Part shown: positions 7,731 to 15,914 of the stretch, piece by piece | Position numbering within the stretch: position 1 is the first letter of the stretch | How the letters are laid out: the number at the start of each line of letters is the position of its first letter | Assembly: GCA_900548385.1 (NCBI GenBank) | Contig: URKJ01000028.1 | Coordinates: 1-59,278, forward strand | Direction of reading: 5' to 3' | Length of the DNA: 59,278 bases | Source of the DNA: an uncultured bacterium | GTDB taxonomy: Bacteria > Verrucomicrobiota > Lentisphaeria > Victivallales > UBA1829 | Translations under genes and position numbers: made by a program | The notes under the pieces: model-generated | Database searches by the model: none | The model's input: the letters and a program-made list of their open reading frames with translations, nothing else | Told to the model about the DNA's origin: nothing

Positions 7731-9029
7731 TTACTCCTGTAATTTATTATGATTCAGCAGATTTTCAACACCTGTTTGATGGAAAAACTCTTTCATTTTT
7801 ACGATTGAGGAGGTTTTCCGGGCAATTTCCGCCGCGAAGACGAGATAATGGGTTTCCAGCGAGATTTCCGGTCCCGTGACGATTTCCGAAGTGCTGCGGG
7901 TCAGAACGGCGTCAATGAACGTGCGGACGAGATTGTAGTCGCCGCCGCCGTGATGGTCGGGAACCGCCGGGGGCGGGATTGCGACTTCCTCCGTTTTCCC
8001 GGTCAGATACGAATAACAGCGAAGCGTTTCGCCGTCTCCGTACAGTTCGCCGAGCGAGCCGAATACGGTAGTCCGCCGGTCTCCGTATCTGGAACAGCCG
8101 GCGAGGGTGAAAACCGCGGTGGCTCCATTGTCGAATTCAATATTGACGACCTGATGATCGGCGACGTCGTTGTCGCATGCGAATACACAGCGTCCGTACG
8201 GCCCGTTGCGGAGCTGGCGCAGAACATTTTCCTCGGTTGCTTCTCCTGCGACCGATTCCACATACGCGCCGATGTTGCCGGAGCGGATGCGGTCCAGATA
8301 AAAGCGGGGAGCGGAGTAGGGGCACTGCGGCTCCAATGCGCATTCCAGACAGCGGTCCGCGGCGCCTCCGGGCTGATTCTCCTTTTTGAAAAACATCAGC
8401 GAGCCGAACGAGGAAACCTGTTTCGGAGCGGAATCAACGATATAGCGAATCCAGTCAAGATCGTGGATTGATTTTGCAAGCAGAACGGAGGAGGAATTTT
8501 CCTCTTTTCGCCAGTTCCCACGGACATAGGAGTGTGCGAACCGCCAGTGTCCGACCGGTTCCAGATGTTGAACGCTCATCACGGTTCCGATCTTTCCGCC
8601 GGTGATCAGTTCTTTGAGTTTGCGGGTGAAGTTGGTGTAGCGGAGGACGTGGCAGACAGACATGATGATGCCGTTATTTTCGGCTGCCGCGATCAGATCC
8701 CGGCACTCTTCCAGAGTCGGAGCCAGCGGTTTTTCGATGAGAATATCATATTTGAGCCTGGCGAATGCGATTGCCGGTTCCAGATGCATCCGGTCCTGCG
8801 TCGTGATGATGACGGCATCGGCGAATTTCGGGCGGTTGAGCAGTTCGTGCCAGTCCCGGAACTGGTTTTCCGGCGGAATATGATGAGTCTGCGCGATCCG
8901 GTCGCGGAAAAAATCGCGCGGTTCCGCGATTGCCACGACTTCTGCCCGATCGGAGAGTGTCCGCAAATGGCCGGAATAGATACTGCCGCGTCCGCCGCCT
9001 CCGATGATGATCACCGATGCTTTTTTCAT
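7731..9029 (-). CDS. Gfo/Idh/MocA family oxidoreductase with Cys cluster
   Basis: The 432-residue protein has an N-terminal Rossmann motif (IIGGGGRGSIYSGHL, 8-22), an EKPLAPT motif carrying the catalytic lysine, and the SIHDLDWI helix typical of the family. An insertion has three cysteines in the pattern CLECALEPQCPYS, which recurs in a subset of this family and may bind a metal; that role is inference. It is probably a sugar dehydrogenase, epimerase or glycoside-modifying enzyme. AGGA precedes the ATG. It is the first gene of a two-gene operon with trpB, driven by two tandem promoters, with an inverted repeat between them. Confidence 0.9.
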   Translation of the reverse strand: MKKASVIIIGGGGRGSIYSGHLRTLSDRAEVVAIAEPRDFFRDRIAQTHHIPPENQFRDWHELLNRPKFADAVIITTQDRMHLEPAIAFARLKYDILIEKPLAPTLEECRDLIAAAENNGIIMSVCHVLRYTNFTRKLKELITGGKIGTVMSVQHLEPVGHWRFAHSYVRGNWRKEENSSSVLLAKSIHDLDWIRYIVDSAPKQVSSFGSLMFFKKENQPGGAADRCLECALEPQCPYSAPRFYLDRIRSGNIGAYVESVAGEATEENVLRQLRNGPYGRCVFACDNDVADHQVVNIEFDNGATAVFTLAGCSRYGDRRTTVFGSLGELYGDGETLRCYSYLTGKTEEVAIPPPAVPDHHGGGDYNLVRTFIDAVLTRSTSEIVTGPEISLETHYLVFAAEIARKTSSIVKMKEFFHQTGVENLLNHNKLQE

Positions 9030-9071
9030 GCTGTATCCTGTTTGTGATTTTCTGATGAATGGTTCGAGGGT

Positions 9072-9099
9072 AATATAGTAACAGTGCCCGGCCGTTCAA
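9072..9099 (-). promoter_or_regulatory. Proximal promoter of the Gfo/Idh-trpB operon
   Basis: Minus-strand TTGAAC (9094-9099), 16-bp spacer, TATATT (9072-9077) followed by ACC. The leader to the ATG is about 35 nt. Confidence 0.5.
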
Positions 9100-9115
9100 G
9101 CCCGGATGCGATTTT

Positions 9116-9142
9116 TTGTCAATGATTGGTATTTTATGACAA
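9116..9142. promoter_or_regulatory. Operator-like inverted repeat
   Basis: TTGTCA (9116-9121) and TGACAA (9137-9142) form an inverted repeat with centres 21 bp apart. It lies just upstream of the proximal promoter and downstream of the distal one. The half-site TGACAA also occurs in the direct repeats before the AraC gene at 45706. Regulator unknown. Confidence 0.35.
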
Positions 9143-9199
9143 TGTTTCCCCGTTTTTTATTTCATACTTTTTGAGAAAGAATTTCTTTATAATGGAGGT

Positions 9200-9228
9200 A
9201 ATATATCCGTTCGGGGCGATGGCTTCAA
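9200..9228 (-). promoter_or_regulatory. Distal promoter of the Gfo/Idh-trpB operon
   Basis: Minus-strand TTGAAG (9223-9228), 17-bp spacer, TATATT (9200-9205) followed by ACC. It would give a leader of about 165 nt that runs through the inverted repeat at 9116-9142. Confidence 0.5.
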
Positions 9229-9290
9229 GATATGTTTTATGTGCAATATGTGATTGAATGATACAGTTCGTGACATCCATGCGGAGTTTT

Positions 9291-9320
9291 GCGGCACGGA
9301 ACAATGTGCTGCCGTGCCGC
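9291..9320. repeat. Strong hairpin downstream of the zinc-finger membrane gene
   Basis: GCGGCACGG (9291-9299) pairs perfectly with CCGTGCCGC (9312-9320) around a 12-nt loop, ten bases after the stop of the gene at 9331. On that gene's transcript only four A residues follow, not a U-run, so it may be a 3-prime stabilising or Rho-dependent end rather than a classic terminator. The rest of 9030-9330 holds promoters and the inverted repeat already listed; no gene is visible. Confidence 0.6.
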
Positions 9321-9330
9321 GCGATCCCGG

Positions 9331-9756
9331 TTACTGGACCATGTCTTCGCGTTCCCGTTTGTAGGTGGAACTGGAGGGCAGTTTGTTTTCAATGGATTTT
9401 TTGGTGTCTTTGGCGGCTTTGTTGATCGTGCGTTCTGTTTTTTTGACCATCCGGTCAACGTCGTCTTTGTTCTGCGAGTAGTACCAGTATGCCGCGGCGG
9501 CAGCGGCAAGAAGAAGGATTGCTGCGATTACGGTTCTTCTGCGTGCTTTTGCATCAGCCTTTTTCTTGTTTTCCAGAACCTGGCCGACCCTCCCGACGGA
9601 TTCCGCTGCATTGTCCGCACATTGCCTGGAACAGTAGCTGGAACCGTTTTTGCTTACGATACACTGTTTGCATATCGGTTTGCTGCAGGTTGCGCAACGG
9701 GTGACCGCCGGGGTGCTGGGATGATTCAGACAGACGCTTTCCGAGATTTTAGCCAT
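9331..9756 (-). CDS. B-box-like zinc-finger protein with one membrane anchor
   Basis: The 141-residue protein begins with a cysteine/histidine-rich module (C9, H12, C21, C24, C29, C32, C42, C46) spaced like a B-box zinc finger. After it come a basic linker, a single hydrophobic segment at about 75-92, and a charged C-terminal tail rich in Lys, Glu and Asp. The zinc site would lie in the cytoplasm with the tail outside; this topology is inferred from the Lys/Arg-rich stretch before the helix. Function is unknown. I chose the ATG at 9756 because GAGGAG lies eight bases before it and the upstream extension of 30 codons overlaps the promoter. It is a single gene with its own promoter and a 3-prime hairpin. 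Confidence 0.75.
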   Translation of the reverse strand: MAKISESVCLNHPSTPAVTRCATCSKPICKQCIVSKNGSSYCSRQCADNAAESVGRVGQVLENKKKADAKARRRTVIAAILLLAAAAAAYWYYSQNKDDVDRMVKKTERTINKAAKDTKKSIENKLPSSSTYKREREDMVQ

Positions 9757-9801
9757 AGCCGTGACTCCTCTGTTTGGTTGGAATTTCAGGTGTTCCCGGT
9801 T

Positions 9802-9830
9802 ACTATAAACGTTCTTTCCGCATTTTGCAA
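9802..9830 (-). promoter_or_regulatory. Promoter of the zinc-finger membrane gene
   Basis: Minus-strand TTGCAA (9825-9830), 17-bp spacer, TATAGT (9802-9807) followed by AACC, the same -10 context as the cysK promoter. Confidence 0.55.
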
Positions 9831-9842
9831 CAGCTGGAGACA

Positions 9843-10703
9843 TCAAATTTCCGGATCTTCCAGCAGAAGATCGGCGAGACGGCGGCTGTATTCCAGCTTC
9901 AGGCGGCTGATGGAGGCGGAAGCCTGACGTTCCCGCGGGACTTCGTAGTTGAAAAGTCCGTGATAGTCGACGGACCGGAGCGCACGGACCGTTTCCCGCC
10001 AGTCAATACTGCCGGTCGTCGGGAAGAAATGATCGTGTTTGCCGCCGTCCGGGCAATCAATGCAATCCGTGATGTGGAGCGCTTTCAGGCGGGACGCAGT
10101 CCGCCTGATGAATTCCGCACAGTTGCCGTGATTGAGCGCAAGATGTCCGGTATCCAGACAGATTCCAAGTTTTTCTCCGTCCGGAACTGCCGCGATCAGC
10201 TGTTCCAGTTCGCGGTCGGTCGGATAAGTCCGGGGAAGATTTTCCAGACAGATCGTGAAAGACGCCCCCTCGGCAAGCTGCAGCAGACCGGACAGGTTGG
10301 CGACCGTATTATCCCATACCTCTCCGCTTCCATAACGGTATTCCGCGCCATGTCGCAACCCGCCCGGATGCAGAACCGCCGCCTTGACGTTCAGCGCATG
10401 GTAAAGCGCAAACCATTTGCGGAACGTTTCAAACAGATCCGCTTTCTCCTTCGCGGAGCCGACGGAGAGGTCGCAATGCAGCAGGAGGTGTCCCTGTGGA
10501 GTTGAGAATCCCTGTTCATCCATAAAGCGCTTGAATTCCGCTCCGACAGTTTCCGGATCGCCCCGGTCCAGAAGAACAGCGCTGTGTTCATCGGAGAGTT
10601 CCGTACAGCGGTAGCCGTATTGGAGCATGGTCCGGACCATTTGCTCCGGGGATTCTTCCATAACAAAACTGCTCCACATGGATGGGATGATTGCGGCGGA
10701 CAT
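9843..10703 (-). CDS. Sugar phosphate isomerase/epimerase-like TIM-barrel protein
   Basis: The 286-residue protein has the xylose-isomerase-like TIM-barrel signature. The metal-binding residues are visible in order: His in VLHPGG, Glu in ICLENLPR, Asp and His in GICLDTGHLALNHG, and His in LHITDC. These proteins isomerise or epimerise ketoses or inosose-type sugars using a divalent metal. AAGGAG lies six bases before the ATG. It follows queA by 24 bases on the same strand and is the last gene of the rhomboid-glgA-queA run. The substrate is not evident, and the unrelated neighbours do not help. Confidence 0.85.
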   Translation of the reverse strand: MSAAIIPSMWSSFVMEESPEQMVRTMLQYGYRCTELSDEHSAVLLDRGDPETVGAEFKRFMDEQGFSTPQGHLLLHCDLSVGSAKEKADLFETFRKWFALYHALNVKAAVLHPGGLRHGAEYRYGSGEVWDNTVANLSGLLQLAEGASFTICLENLPRTYPTDRELEQLIAAVPDGEKLGICLDTGHLALNHGNCAEFIRRTASRLKALHITDCIDCPDGGKHDHFFPTTGSIDWRETVRALRSVDYHGLFNYEVPRERQASASISRLKLEYSRRLADLLLEDPEI

Positions 10704-10727
10704 CGGTTTTCTCCTTGGGTAATGGTG

Positions 10728-11774
10728 TTATTTCAAGATCAGCATGCAATCGCCGTAGCTGAAAAAGTGCATCCGTTCCCGGACGGCGATCCGGTAGGCG
10801 TTCATTGTGTGTTCATAGCCGGCGAACGCGCAGACAAGCATCAGAAGCGTACTTTTCGGAAGATGAAAATTCGTCAGCAGAATATCGGCTGAAAGTACAT
10901 CGTGCGGCGGATAGATGAAAATATCCGTACTGCCCGACTGCGCCCGGAACGTGCGGTCCGGGTTGACGCATGATTCCAGAACGCGCAGGGAAGTCGTGCC
11001 GACTGCGGCGATGCGGTGTCCGTTCCGCCGGGTCTCATTCAGCAGTCCGGCGACGTGCTCCGGGAGGATGTACTCTTCCGAGTGCATTTTGTGATCCGTG
11101 ATCTCGTCCGCAGTGACGGGTTTGAATGTGCCCTGTCCGACGTGCAGGGTCAGTTCCGCCCGCCGGACGCCGTTTTGCTCCAATGCGGCAAGAATCTCTC
11201 TGGTGAAATGAAGTCCGGCAGTCGGGGCGGCAACCGCGCCCGGCGCTTCTGCATAAACGGTCTGATACCGTTCCGCATCGGGCGGCAGGCTCTGGCGTTT
11301 GATGTACGGCGGCAGGGGAATATGCCCGCACTCGTTAAGAATATGGTCGACGGAAGCTCCGGAAAACTCCACGATGCATTCCCCGGCGGGATCTTTGGAG
11401 ACAACCGTTACGGAATACGGGGAGTCCGTTTCATCCTGCCGCAGAAGAGCGAGCGTGACGCCGGCGGGAGCGCGTTTTCCGGGTTTGAGAAAACAGCTCC
11501 AGCGCGACGGATCGGCCTGCGGACGCAGGAGCATGATTTCAATATGAGCACCGGTATCTTTCCGGGCAAACAGGCGCGCCCGGATTACGCGGGTATTGTT
11601 GACGGTCAGACAGTCGCCGGGACGGAGATAACCGGTGATCCGGCGGAATGGCATGATCTCGCATGTTCCCGTTCCGGCGTCAAGGACCATCATCCGGGAA
11701 TCGCCGCGGTGTTCGGGCGGATTCTGGGCGATGAGCTCTTCCGGGAGAGTGTAATCAAAATCAGAGGTGCGCAT
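10728..11774 (-). CDS. queA: S-adenosylmethionine:tRNA ribosyltransferase-isomerase
   Basis: The 348-residue enzyme transfers and rearranges the ribose of SAM onto 7-aminomethyl-deazaguanine in tRNA to form epoxyqueuosine. The start MRTSDFDYTLPEELIAQNP and the internal APTAGLHFT and HVGQGTFKPV segments are characteristic, and the C-terminal TNFHLPKSTLLMLVCAFAG completes the family pattern. I place the start at the ATG at 11774, six codons inside the open frame, because this matches the conserved N terminus. It overlaps the end of glgA by 14 bases, so the two are probably translationally coupled. Confidence 0.96.
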   Translation of the reverse strand: MRTSDFDYTLPEELIAQNPPEHRGDSRMMVLDAGTGTCEIMPFRRITGYLRPGDCLTVNNTRVIRARLFARKDTGAHIEIMLLRPQADPSRWSCFLKPGKRAPAGVTLALLRQDETDSPYSVTVVSKDPAGECIVEFSGASVDHILNECGHIPLPPYIKRQSLPPDAERYQTVYAEAPGAVAAPTAGLHFTREILAALEQNGVRRAELTLHVGQGTFKPVTADEITDHKMHSEEYILPEHVAGLLNETRRNGHRIAAVGTTSLRVLESCVNPDRTFRAQSGSTDIFIYPPHDVLSADILLTNFHLPKSTLLMLVCAFAGYEHTMNAYRIAVRERMHFFSYGDCMLILK

Positions 11775-13230
11775 CGTTGTACATCTTCTCATATTCGGAG
11801 GCTGTGCGGTTCCAGGAGAAATCGGTGGTCATGCCGTTGCGCTGCATCCGGGCAACGGCTTCCGGATGATTTTTCCAGATGTCGGCAGCCCAGCGGATCG
11901 TGGCGTTCAGCGACGCCGCGTTGAGATCCCACAGAACGAACCCGGTCGAGCGGTCCGGTGTTGCCGGATCGTAATTGAACACCGTATCGGCAAGTCCTCC
12001 GGTATGGCGGACGATCGGCAGTGTGCCGTATGCCATCGAATACATCTGGTTGAGCCCGCAGGGTTCGTAGCGCGACGGCATGATGAACAGATCCGCGCCC
12101 GCTTCCACGAGGTGCGCCGCCGGTTCGCCCGCGTAGCCGAGATACAATGCGAATTTCTGCGGATACTTCTGTGCGAGATATTGCAGATAACCTTCAATGT
12201 TTTTATCGCCGGAGGTGACGACGACGAACTGGTAATCGCATTCCCGCAGCAGTTCTTCAAGGCCGAAGGCGAATACGTCAAGTCCTTTCTGATAGGCAAG
12301 GCGGGAGATTACGGCGAACAGCGGAACATCCTTCCGGACCGGGAGTCCGAATTTTTCCTGAAGGGCACGGCGGCATTCTGCCTTGCCGTCCGGCTTTTCC
12401 GCAGAGTAAACGGCGGGCAGGAACTTGTCGTGCGCAGGATTCCAGACTTTGGAGTCGATGCCGTTCAGAATTCCGCGGAGCCGTCCGGTTGACGCCCGGT
12501 GCCGGAGTGCGCCGTCGAGTCCGAAGCCGTATTCCGGCGAGAGGATTTCGCGGGCATAGGTCGGGCTGACGGTCGAAACCATATCGGCGCACATGATGCC
12601 GCCTTTCAGGAAGTTGAGCCGATCGTAAAATTCCAGGCAGAGGCAGTTGAAATATTCCCATCCGAGCCCGGTCCAATAGAGATTTCCCTTATCGAAATTG
12701 CCCTGATAACCGATGTTGTGGATCGTGAGGATGGACCGGGTGTTGCGGAACTGTTCATGACCGGAATAGAGTCCGCTTTTGAGGTAAACACAGCAGAGGG
12801 CTGCATGCCAGTCGTTGGCGTGGAGAATATCGGGCGCCAGGCGGAAATTCGCCGCGAGTTCCATTGCCGCGCGGCAGAGGAAAATGTAGCGCTGGGCATT
12901 ATCGGCATATTCCTGCCCGTTCCAGTCGTACAGATTCGGGCGGTCGAAGAACCGGTGATATTCCAGAAAATACCAGGTGAGATTTTCATTCTGCCGCAGA
13001 ACGTTGACTTTTGCCCATTCGCAGCCGTCGCCGAAGGGAACGCGCAGCAGATCGTGCGTTTCATCGAATTTCAGATTCAGTTTTCCCATGAGCTGGGGAT
13101 AATACGGCATGACGACGGAGACTTTGTGTCCGCGTTCGGCAAGCGCGATCGGGAGTGCGGACGAAACATCCGCGAGTCCGCCTGTTTTTGCGTAGGGGAC
13201 CGCTTCACTGGTGACCCAGAGTATATTCAT
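11761..13230 (-). CDS. glgA: Glycogen synthase (ADP-glucose type)
   Basis: The 489-residue GT5 enzyme elongates alpha-1,4-glucan from ADP-glucose. The N-terminal SEAVPYAKTGGLADV motif (8-22) binds the nucleotide sugar, LHANDWHAAL lies near 135, and the C-terminal domain has MPSRYEPCGLNQ, the conserved E-x7-E region, and HTGGLADTV. Length is standard. AAAGGA lies nine bases before the ATG. It sits between the rhomboid gene (17 bases upstream) and queA (overlapping), with no other glycogen gene nearby. Confidence 0.96.
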   Translation of the reverse strand: MNILWVTSEAVPYAKTGGLADVSSALPIALAERGHKVSVVMPYYPQLMGKLNLKFDETHDLLRVPFGDGCEWAKVNVLRQNENLTWYFLEYHRFFDRPNLYDWNGQEYADNAQRYIFLCRAAMELAANFRLAPDILHANDWHAALCCVYLKSGLYSGHEQFRNTRSILTIHNIGYQGNFDKGNLYWTGLGWEYFNCLCLEFYDRLNFLKGGIMCADMVSTVSPTYAREILSPEYGFGLDGALRHRASTGRLRGILNGIDSKVWNPAHDKFLPAVYSAEKPDGKAECRRALQEKFGLPVRKDVPLFAVISRLAYQKGLDVFAFGLEELLRECDYQFVVVTSGDKNIEGYLQYLAQKYPQKFALYLGYAGEPAAHLVEAGADLFIMPSRYEPCGLNQMYSMAYGTLPIVRHTGGLADTVFNYDPATPDRSTGFVLWDLNAASLNATIRWAADIWKNHPEAVARMQRNGMTTDFSWNRTASEYEKMYNDAHL

Positions 13231-13247
13231 GGAAAAGTTCCTTTCGG

Positions 13248-14123
13248 TTATTTAGGCGATTTCATCTGTTCCCGCGCTTTCCGCAGAATCTCCATTTCCT
13301 CTTCGGAGAGACTGTTGATTCCGGTCCGGGACAGTTTATCGAGAATCCGGTCGATCTCTTCCGGCGAAACGGCGCCGCCGGTGTAATTCCGGTACGAGGA
13401 AACGGTCCATCCGCGCGGCGGCTTGTGCGGTCTTTGAGCGCGGCGGAATTCCTCCATGCGCGGAGAGACGGGGCGTTGTTTTCCAAGGAGCAGGTCCAGC
13501 GGGCTCCAGACGATTTCCCGACTCAGGAACAGGTGCATGAACAGAAAACCTGCGAAGAAGCCGCCGATATGCACGAGATAGGCGATATTCGACTGAATGT
13601 TTGCGCCCTGCTGGACGACTTCAAGGACAATGTAGACGATCGCCATTGTTTTGAGTTTGACCGGAACGGGGAAAAACAGCAGAAGCACGCGGAGATTCGG
13701 CATGATCATTGCGGTTGCCATGATTACTCCGACTACCGCGCCCGATGCGCCGAGCAGAACCGCCGGAGTGTCGATGTTGAACACATACCACAGCACATTG
13801 CCGAACGTGCCGCTGATCAGATAGAGATTCAGGAAATTTTTCCAGCCGAGGGTCGGAGCGGAGAGCGATCCGAACATCCAGAGACCGAACATATTGAAAA
13901 ACAGATGCCAGAAATCAAAATGGGTGAACGCCGCCGTGATGAACCGCCAGAGTTCAAAGTGCCGTACCGCTTCCGGTGTCAGGACGAGATGCCCCGCGAA
14001 AGGACGGCCCAGCATCCAGATTACGACATTGACCGCAATCAGAATCAGAAGGCACATGGAACCGGAAGCCGCTGTCTGTTCCGGCTCCTTCATGCGCCGC
14101 ATATAATCCCGTTCACCTAACAT
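13248..14123 (-). CDS. Rhomboid family intramembrane serine protease
   Basis: The 291-residue protein has six or more hydrophobic helices. The catalytic serine is in GASGA (S127) and the histidine in HIGG (H185), and the HFDFWHLFFNM segment (68-78) supplies the conserved His and Asn of the oxyanion site. The C-terminal cytoplasmic tail of about 90 residues is charged and ends in a predicted helical pair (residues with repeated Glu/Lys). The family cleaves single-pass membrane proteins within the bilayer. The start at 14123 is chosen over an upstream one because GGAGG lies five bases before it. It has its own promoter, whose -35 overlaps the end of the S41 peptidase gene. Confidence 0.92.
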   Translation of the reverse strand: MLGERDYMRRMKEPEQTAASGSMCLLILIAVNVVIWMLGRPFAGHLVLTPEAVRHFELWRFITAAFTHFDFWHLFFNMFGLWMFGSLSAPTLGWKNFLNLYLISGTFGNVLWYVFNIDTPAVLLGASGAVVGVIMATAMIMPNLRVLLLFFPVPVKLKTMAIVYIVLEVVQQGANIQSNIAYLVHIGGFFAGFLFMHLFLSREIVWSPLDLLLGKQRPVSPRMEEFRRAQRPHKPPRGWTVSSYRNYTGGAVSPEEIDRILDKLSRTGINSLSEEEMEILRKAREQMKSPK

Positions 14124-14141
14124 AAGAACCTCCGTTTCCGT

Positions 14142-14170
14142 AATATACCGCATGAATGCGGCATAGTCAA
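14142..14170 (-). promoter_or_regulatory. Promoter of the rhomboid-glgA-queA operon
   Basis: Minus-strand TTGACT (14165-14170), 17-bp spacer, TATATT (14142-14147) followed by AC. The -35 lies within the last codons of the S41 peptidase gene. Confidence 0.6.
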
Positions 14171-15411
14171 TCTTTTTCCGCTTTGCGGAAGATGTTTATT
14201 CCTTTGAGTATTTCGATGGCGCGTTCCAGCTGCGCGTCACGGTATTTCCCGGAGCGCAGTTCCGGCAGTTTGTCGCCGCGGATTGCCAAATGCCGGGCGA
14301 TTGCCGCGCTTTGTGCCGGAGTCGTGTTCACCGCGATGTCCGGAGATACGCCGTTCCCGTGAATCAGCCGCCGGCTCGGAGTGTAATATTTGGCGGTTGT
14401 AATCCGGAGCGCTCCGCCGTCGGACAGGGGGATCAGAACCTGAACCGAGCCTTTGCCGAATGTTTTGGAACCGACCAGAATCGCGCGTTTATAATCCTGC
14501 ATACAGGCGGCGAGGATTTCCGCCGCGCTTGCGGAATTTTCGTTGACCAGTATGACAATCGGGATTTCACGGTCTTTCCAACAGTTGACGGTGTTGTGCC
14601 GGACCGTCTCTTCCGCGCGTCCCTCCACGGAGACCACAAGTTTGTCTGCCGGGAGAAAGCGGCTGAGCGTTTCGACTGCGGAATTGAGCAGACCGCCGGG
14701 ATTGTTGCGGACGTCGATGATCAGGCTTTCCGCCCCCTTTTCCCGGAGTGTTCTGATCGCTTTTTCCATATCGGCGGCAGTGGAGGCGGAGAACTGCGTA
14801 ATGCGCAGATAACCGATTTTGTCAGAGATCATCCCCGCCGCTTTTACCGAGGTCAGGGCGATTTCGGCACGGGTGACGGTGAACTCTTTTGTCAAATCTC
14901 CTTCCGGACGATAGATTTTCAGTTTCAGCGATGTTCCCGGAGCGCCTTTGATCAGTTTTACGCAATCCGAGAGAGAAAGCATGCGGGTATCTTTACCATC
15001 CACTTCCAGAAGAGCGTCGCCGGGACGCAGTCCCGCTTTCATGGCAGGGGCGTCCTCCATGACGGAGACGATTTCAAAAGCGTTGTTTTTTGCGGAGAGG
15101 ACGATCCCGATTCCCGGAAACTTGCCGCGGGTGTCCTCCATGGTGGATTTGAAGCGTTCGGGTTCTTCGTAATTGCTGAACGGATCAAGTTCCTGCGTCA
15201 TTCCGCGCATGGCGGCGCGCAGCAGGTTTTCATAGGAGGTCTTGCCGGAATCCACATATTTTTCCCGGAGAAGCTGGATGGCCTCCATGAAAACGGAAAG
15301 ACTCTTGTACGGCAGTTCCGCTTTTTTCGCTTTTTCCGCCGGCTTTTCCGCCGCAGAGGCGGAGAGCAGCATACTGAATGCAAGAAACAGACTCCAATAT
15401 TTTTTCCCCAT
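14167..15411 (-). CDS. S41 family C-terminal processing peptidase (CtpA-like)
   Basis: The 414-residue secreted protease cleaves proteins at their C termini. It has a signal peptide (1-20), a PDZ domain at about 95-175 with the GLRPGDALLEVDG loop, and the S41 catalytic core with YLRITQFS, DVRNNPGGLLNSA and ENSASAAEIL (catalytic serine about S295) and KTFGKGSVQ (catalytic lysine about K320). The ATG at 15411 has GAGGT eight bases before it and begins the signal peptide, so the much longer open frame upstream is not used. It follows tadA by 14 bases and is the last gene of the waaA operon. Confidence 0.94.
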   Translation of the reverse strand: MGKKYWSLFLAFSMLLSASAAEKPAEKAKKAELPYKSLSVFMEAIQLLREKYVDSGKTSYENLLRAAMRGMTQELDPFSNYEEPERFKSTMEDTRGKFPGIGIVLSAKNNAFEIVSVMEDAPAMKAGLRPGDALLEVDGKDTRMLSLSDCVKLIKGAPGTSLKLKIYRPEGDLTKEFTVTRAEIALTSVKAAGMISDKIGYLRITQFSASTAADMEKAIRTLREKGAESLIIDVRNNPGGLLNSAVETLSRFLPADKLVVSVEGRAEETVRHNTVNCWKDREIPIVILVNENSASAAEILAACMQDYKRAILVGSKTFGKGSVQVLIPLSDGGALRITTAKYYTPSRRLIHGNGVSPDIAVNTTPAQSAAIARHLAIRGDKLPELRSGKYRDAQLERAIEILKGINIFRKAEKD

Positions 15412-15425
15412 AGACGATACCTCAG

Positions 15426-15914
15426 TTATTTTTTTCTGACCCTTGCGAAGAACGTGCGGATCATGGCTTTGCACTCCTCTTCCAGGACTCCTCCGGTTAC
15501 GCGGACCTGATGAAGCATTCCGGGAAATCCGGTCACATCCAATGCCGACCCGGCGCAGCCGGAGCGCGGATCCGCCATACCATAGACAACACGTTCCACC
15601 CTTGTGTTCACCAACGCGCCCGCACACATTGCGCAGGGTTCCTTTGTCACATAGATCGTGACGCCGTCGAGCCGCCAGTCGCCGACGGCCGCCGCAGCCG
15701 CCGTCATTGCGAGCAGTTCGGCGTGTGCCGTTGCATCTTTCAGCCGCTCAACCTGATTCCAGCCGCGCGCGATGATGACACCGTTTTTGACTGCGACCGC
15801 TCCGATGGGAACTTCGTCTTCCGATCCGGCAATTTCCGCCTGACGGAGAGCCGCCCGCATGAAGTATTCATCATTCAGAAAACGGGCGGCGAGTTCGTCG
15901 GGTTCTCCGGTCAT
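15426..15914 (-). CDS. tadA: tRNA(adenosine34) deaminase
   Basis: The 162-residue enzyme deaminates the wobble adenosine of tRNA-Arg to inosine. Zinc ligands and the catalytic Glu are in HAELLAM (H64, E66) and PCAMCAGAL (C94, C97). Length matches the family. The ATG at 15914 overlaps the thiC stop as ATGA, so translation is coupled. A 20-codon extension upstream lies inside thiC and is not part of the protein. Confidence 0.95.
   Translation of the reverse strand: MTGEPDELAARFLNDEYFMRAALRQAEIAGSEDEVPIGAVAVKNGVIIARGWNQVERLKDATAHAELLAMTAAAAAVGDWRLDGVTIYVTKEPCAMCAGALVNTRVERVVYGMADPRSGCAGSALDVTGFPGMLHQVRVTGGVLEEECKAMIRTFFARVRKK

Noticed and set aside
15411..15627. Extended N terminus of the S41 peptidase
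   Set aside because: The extension overlaps tadA and precedes a clean signal peptide with a good ribosome binding site, so it is not used.
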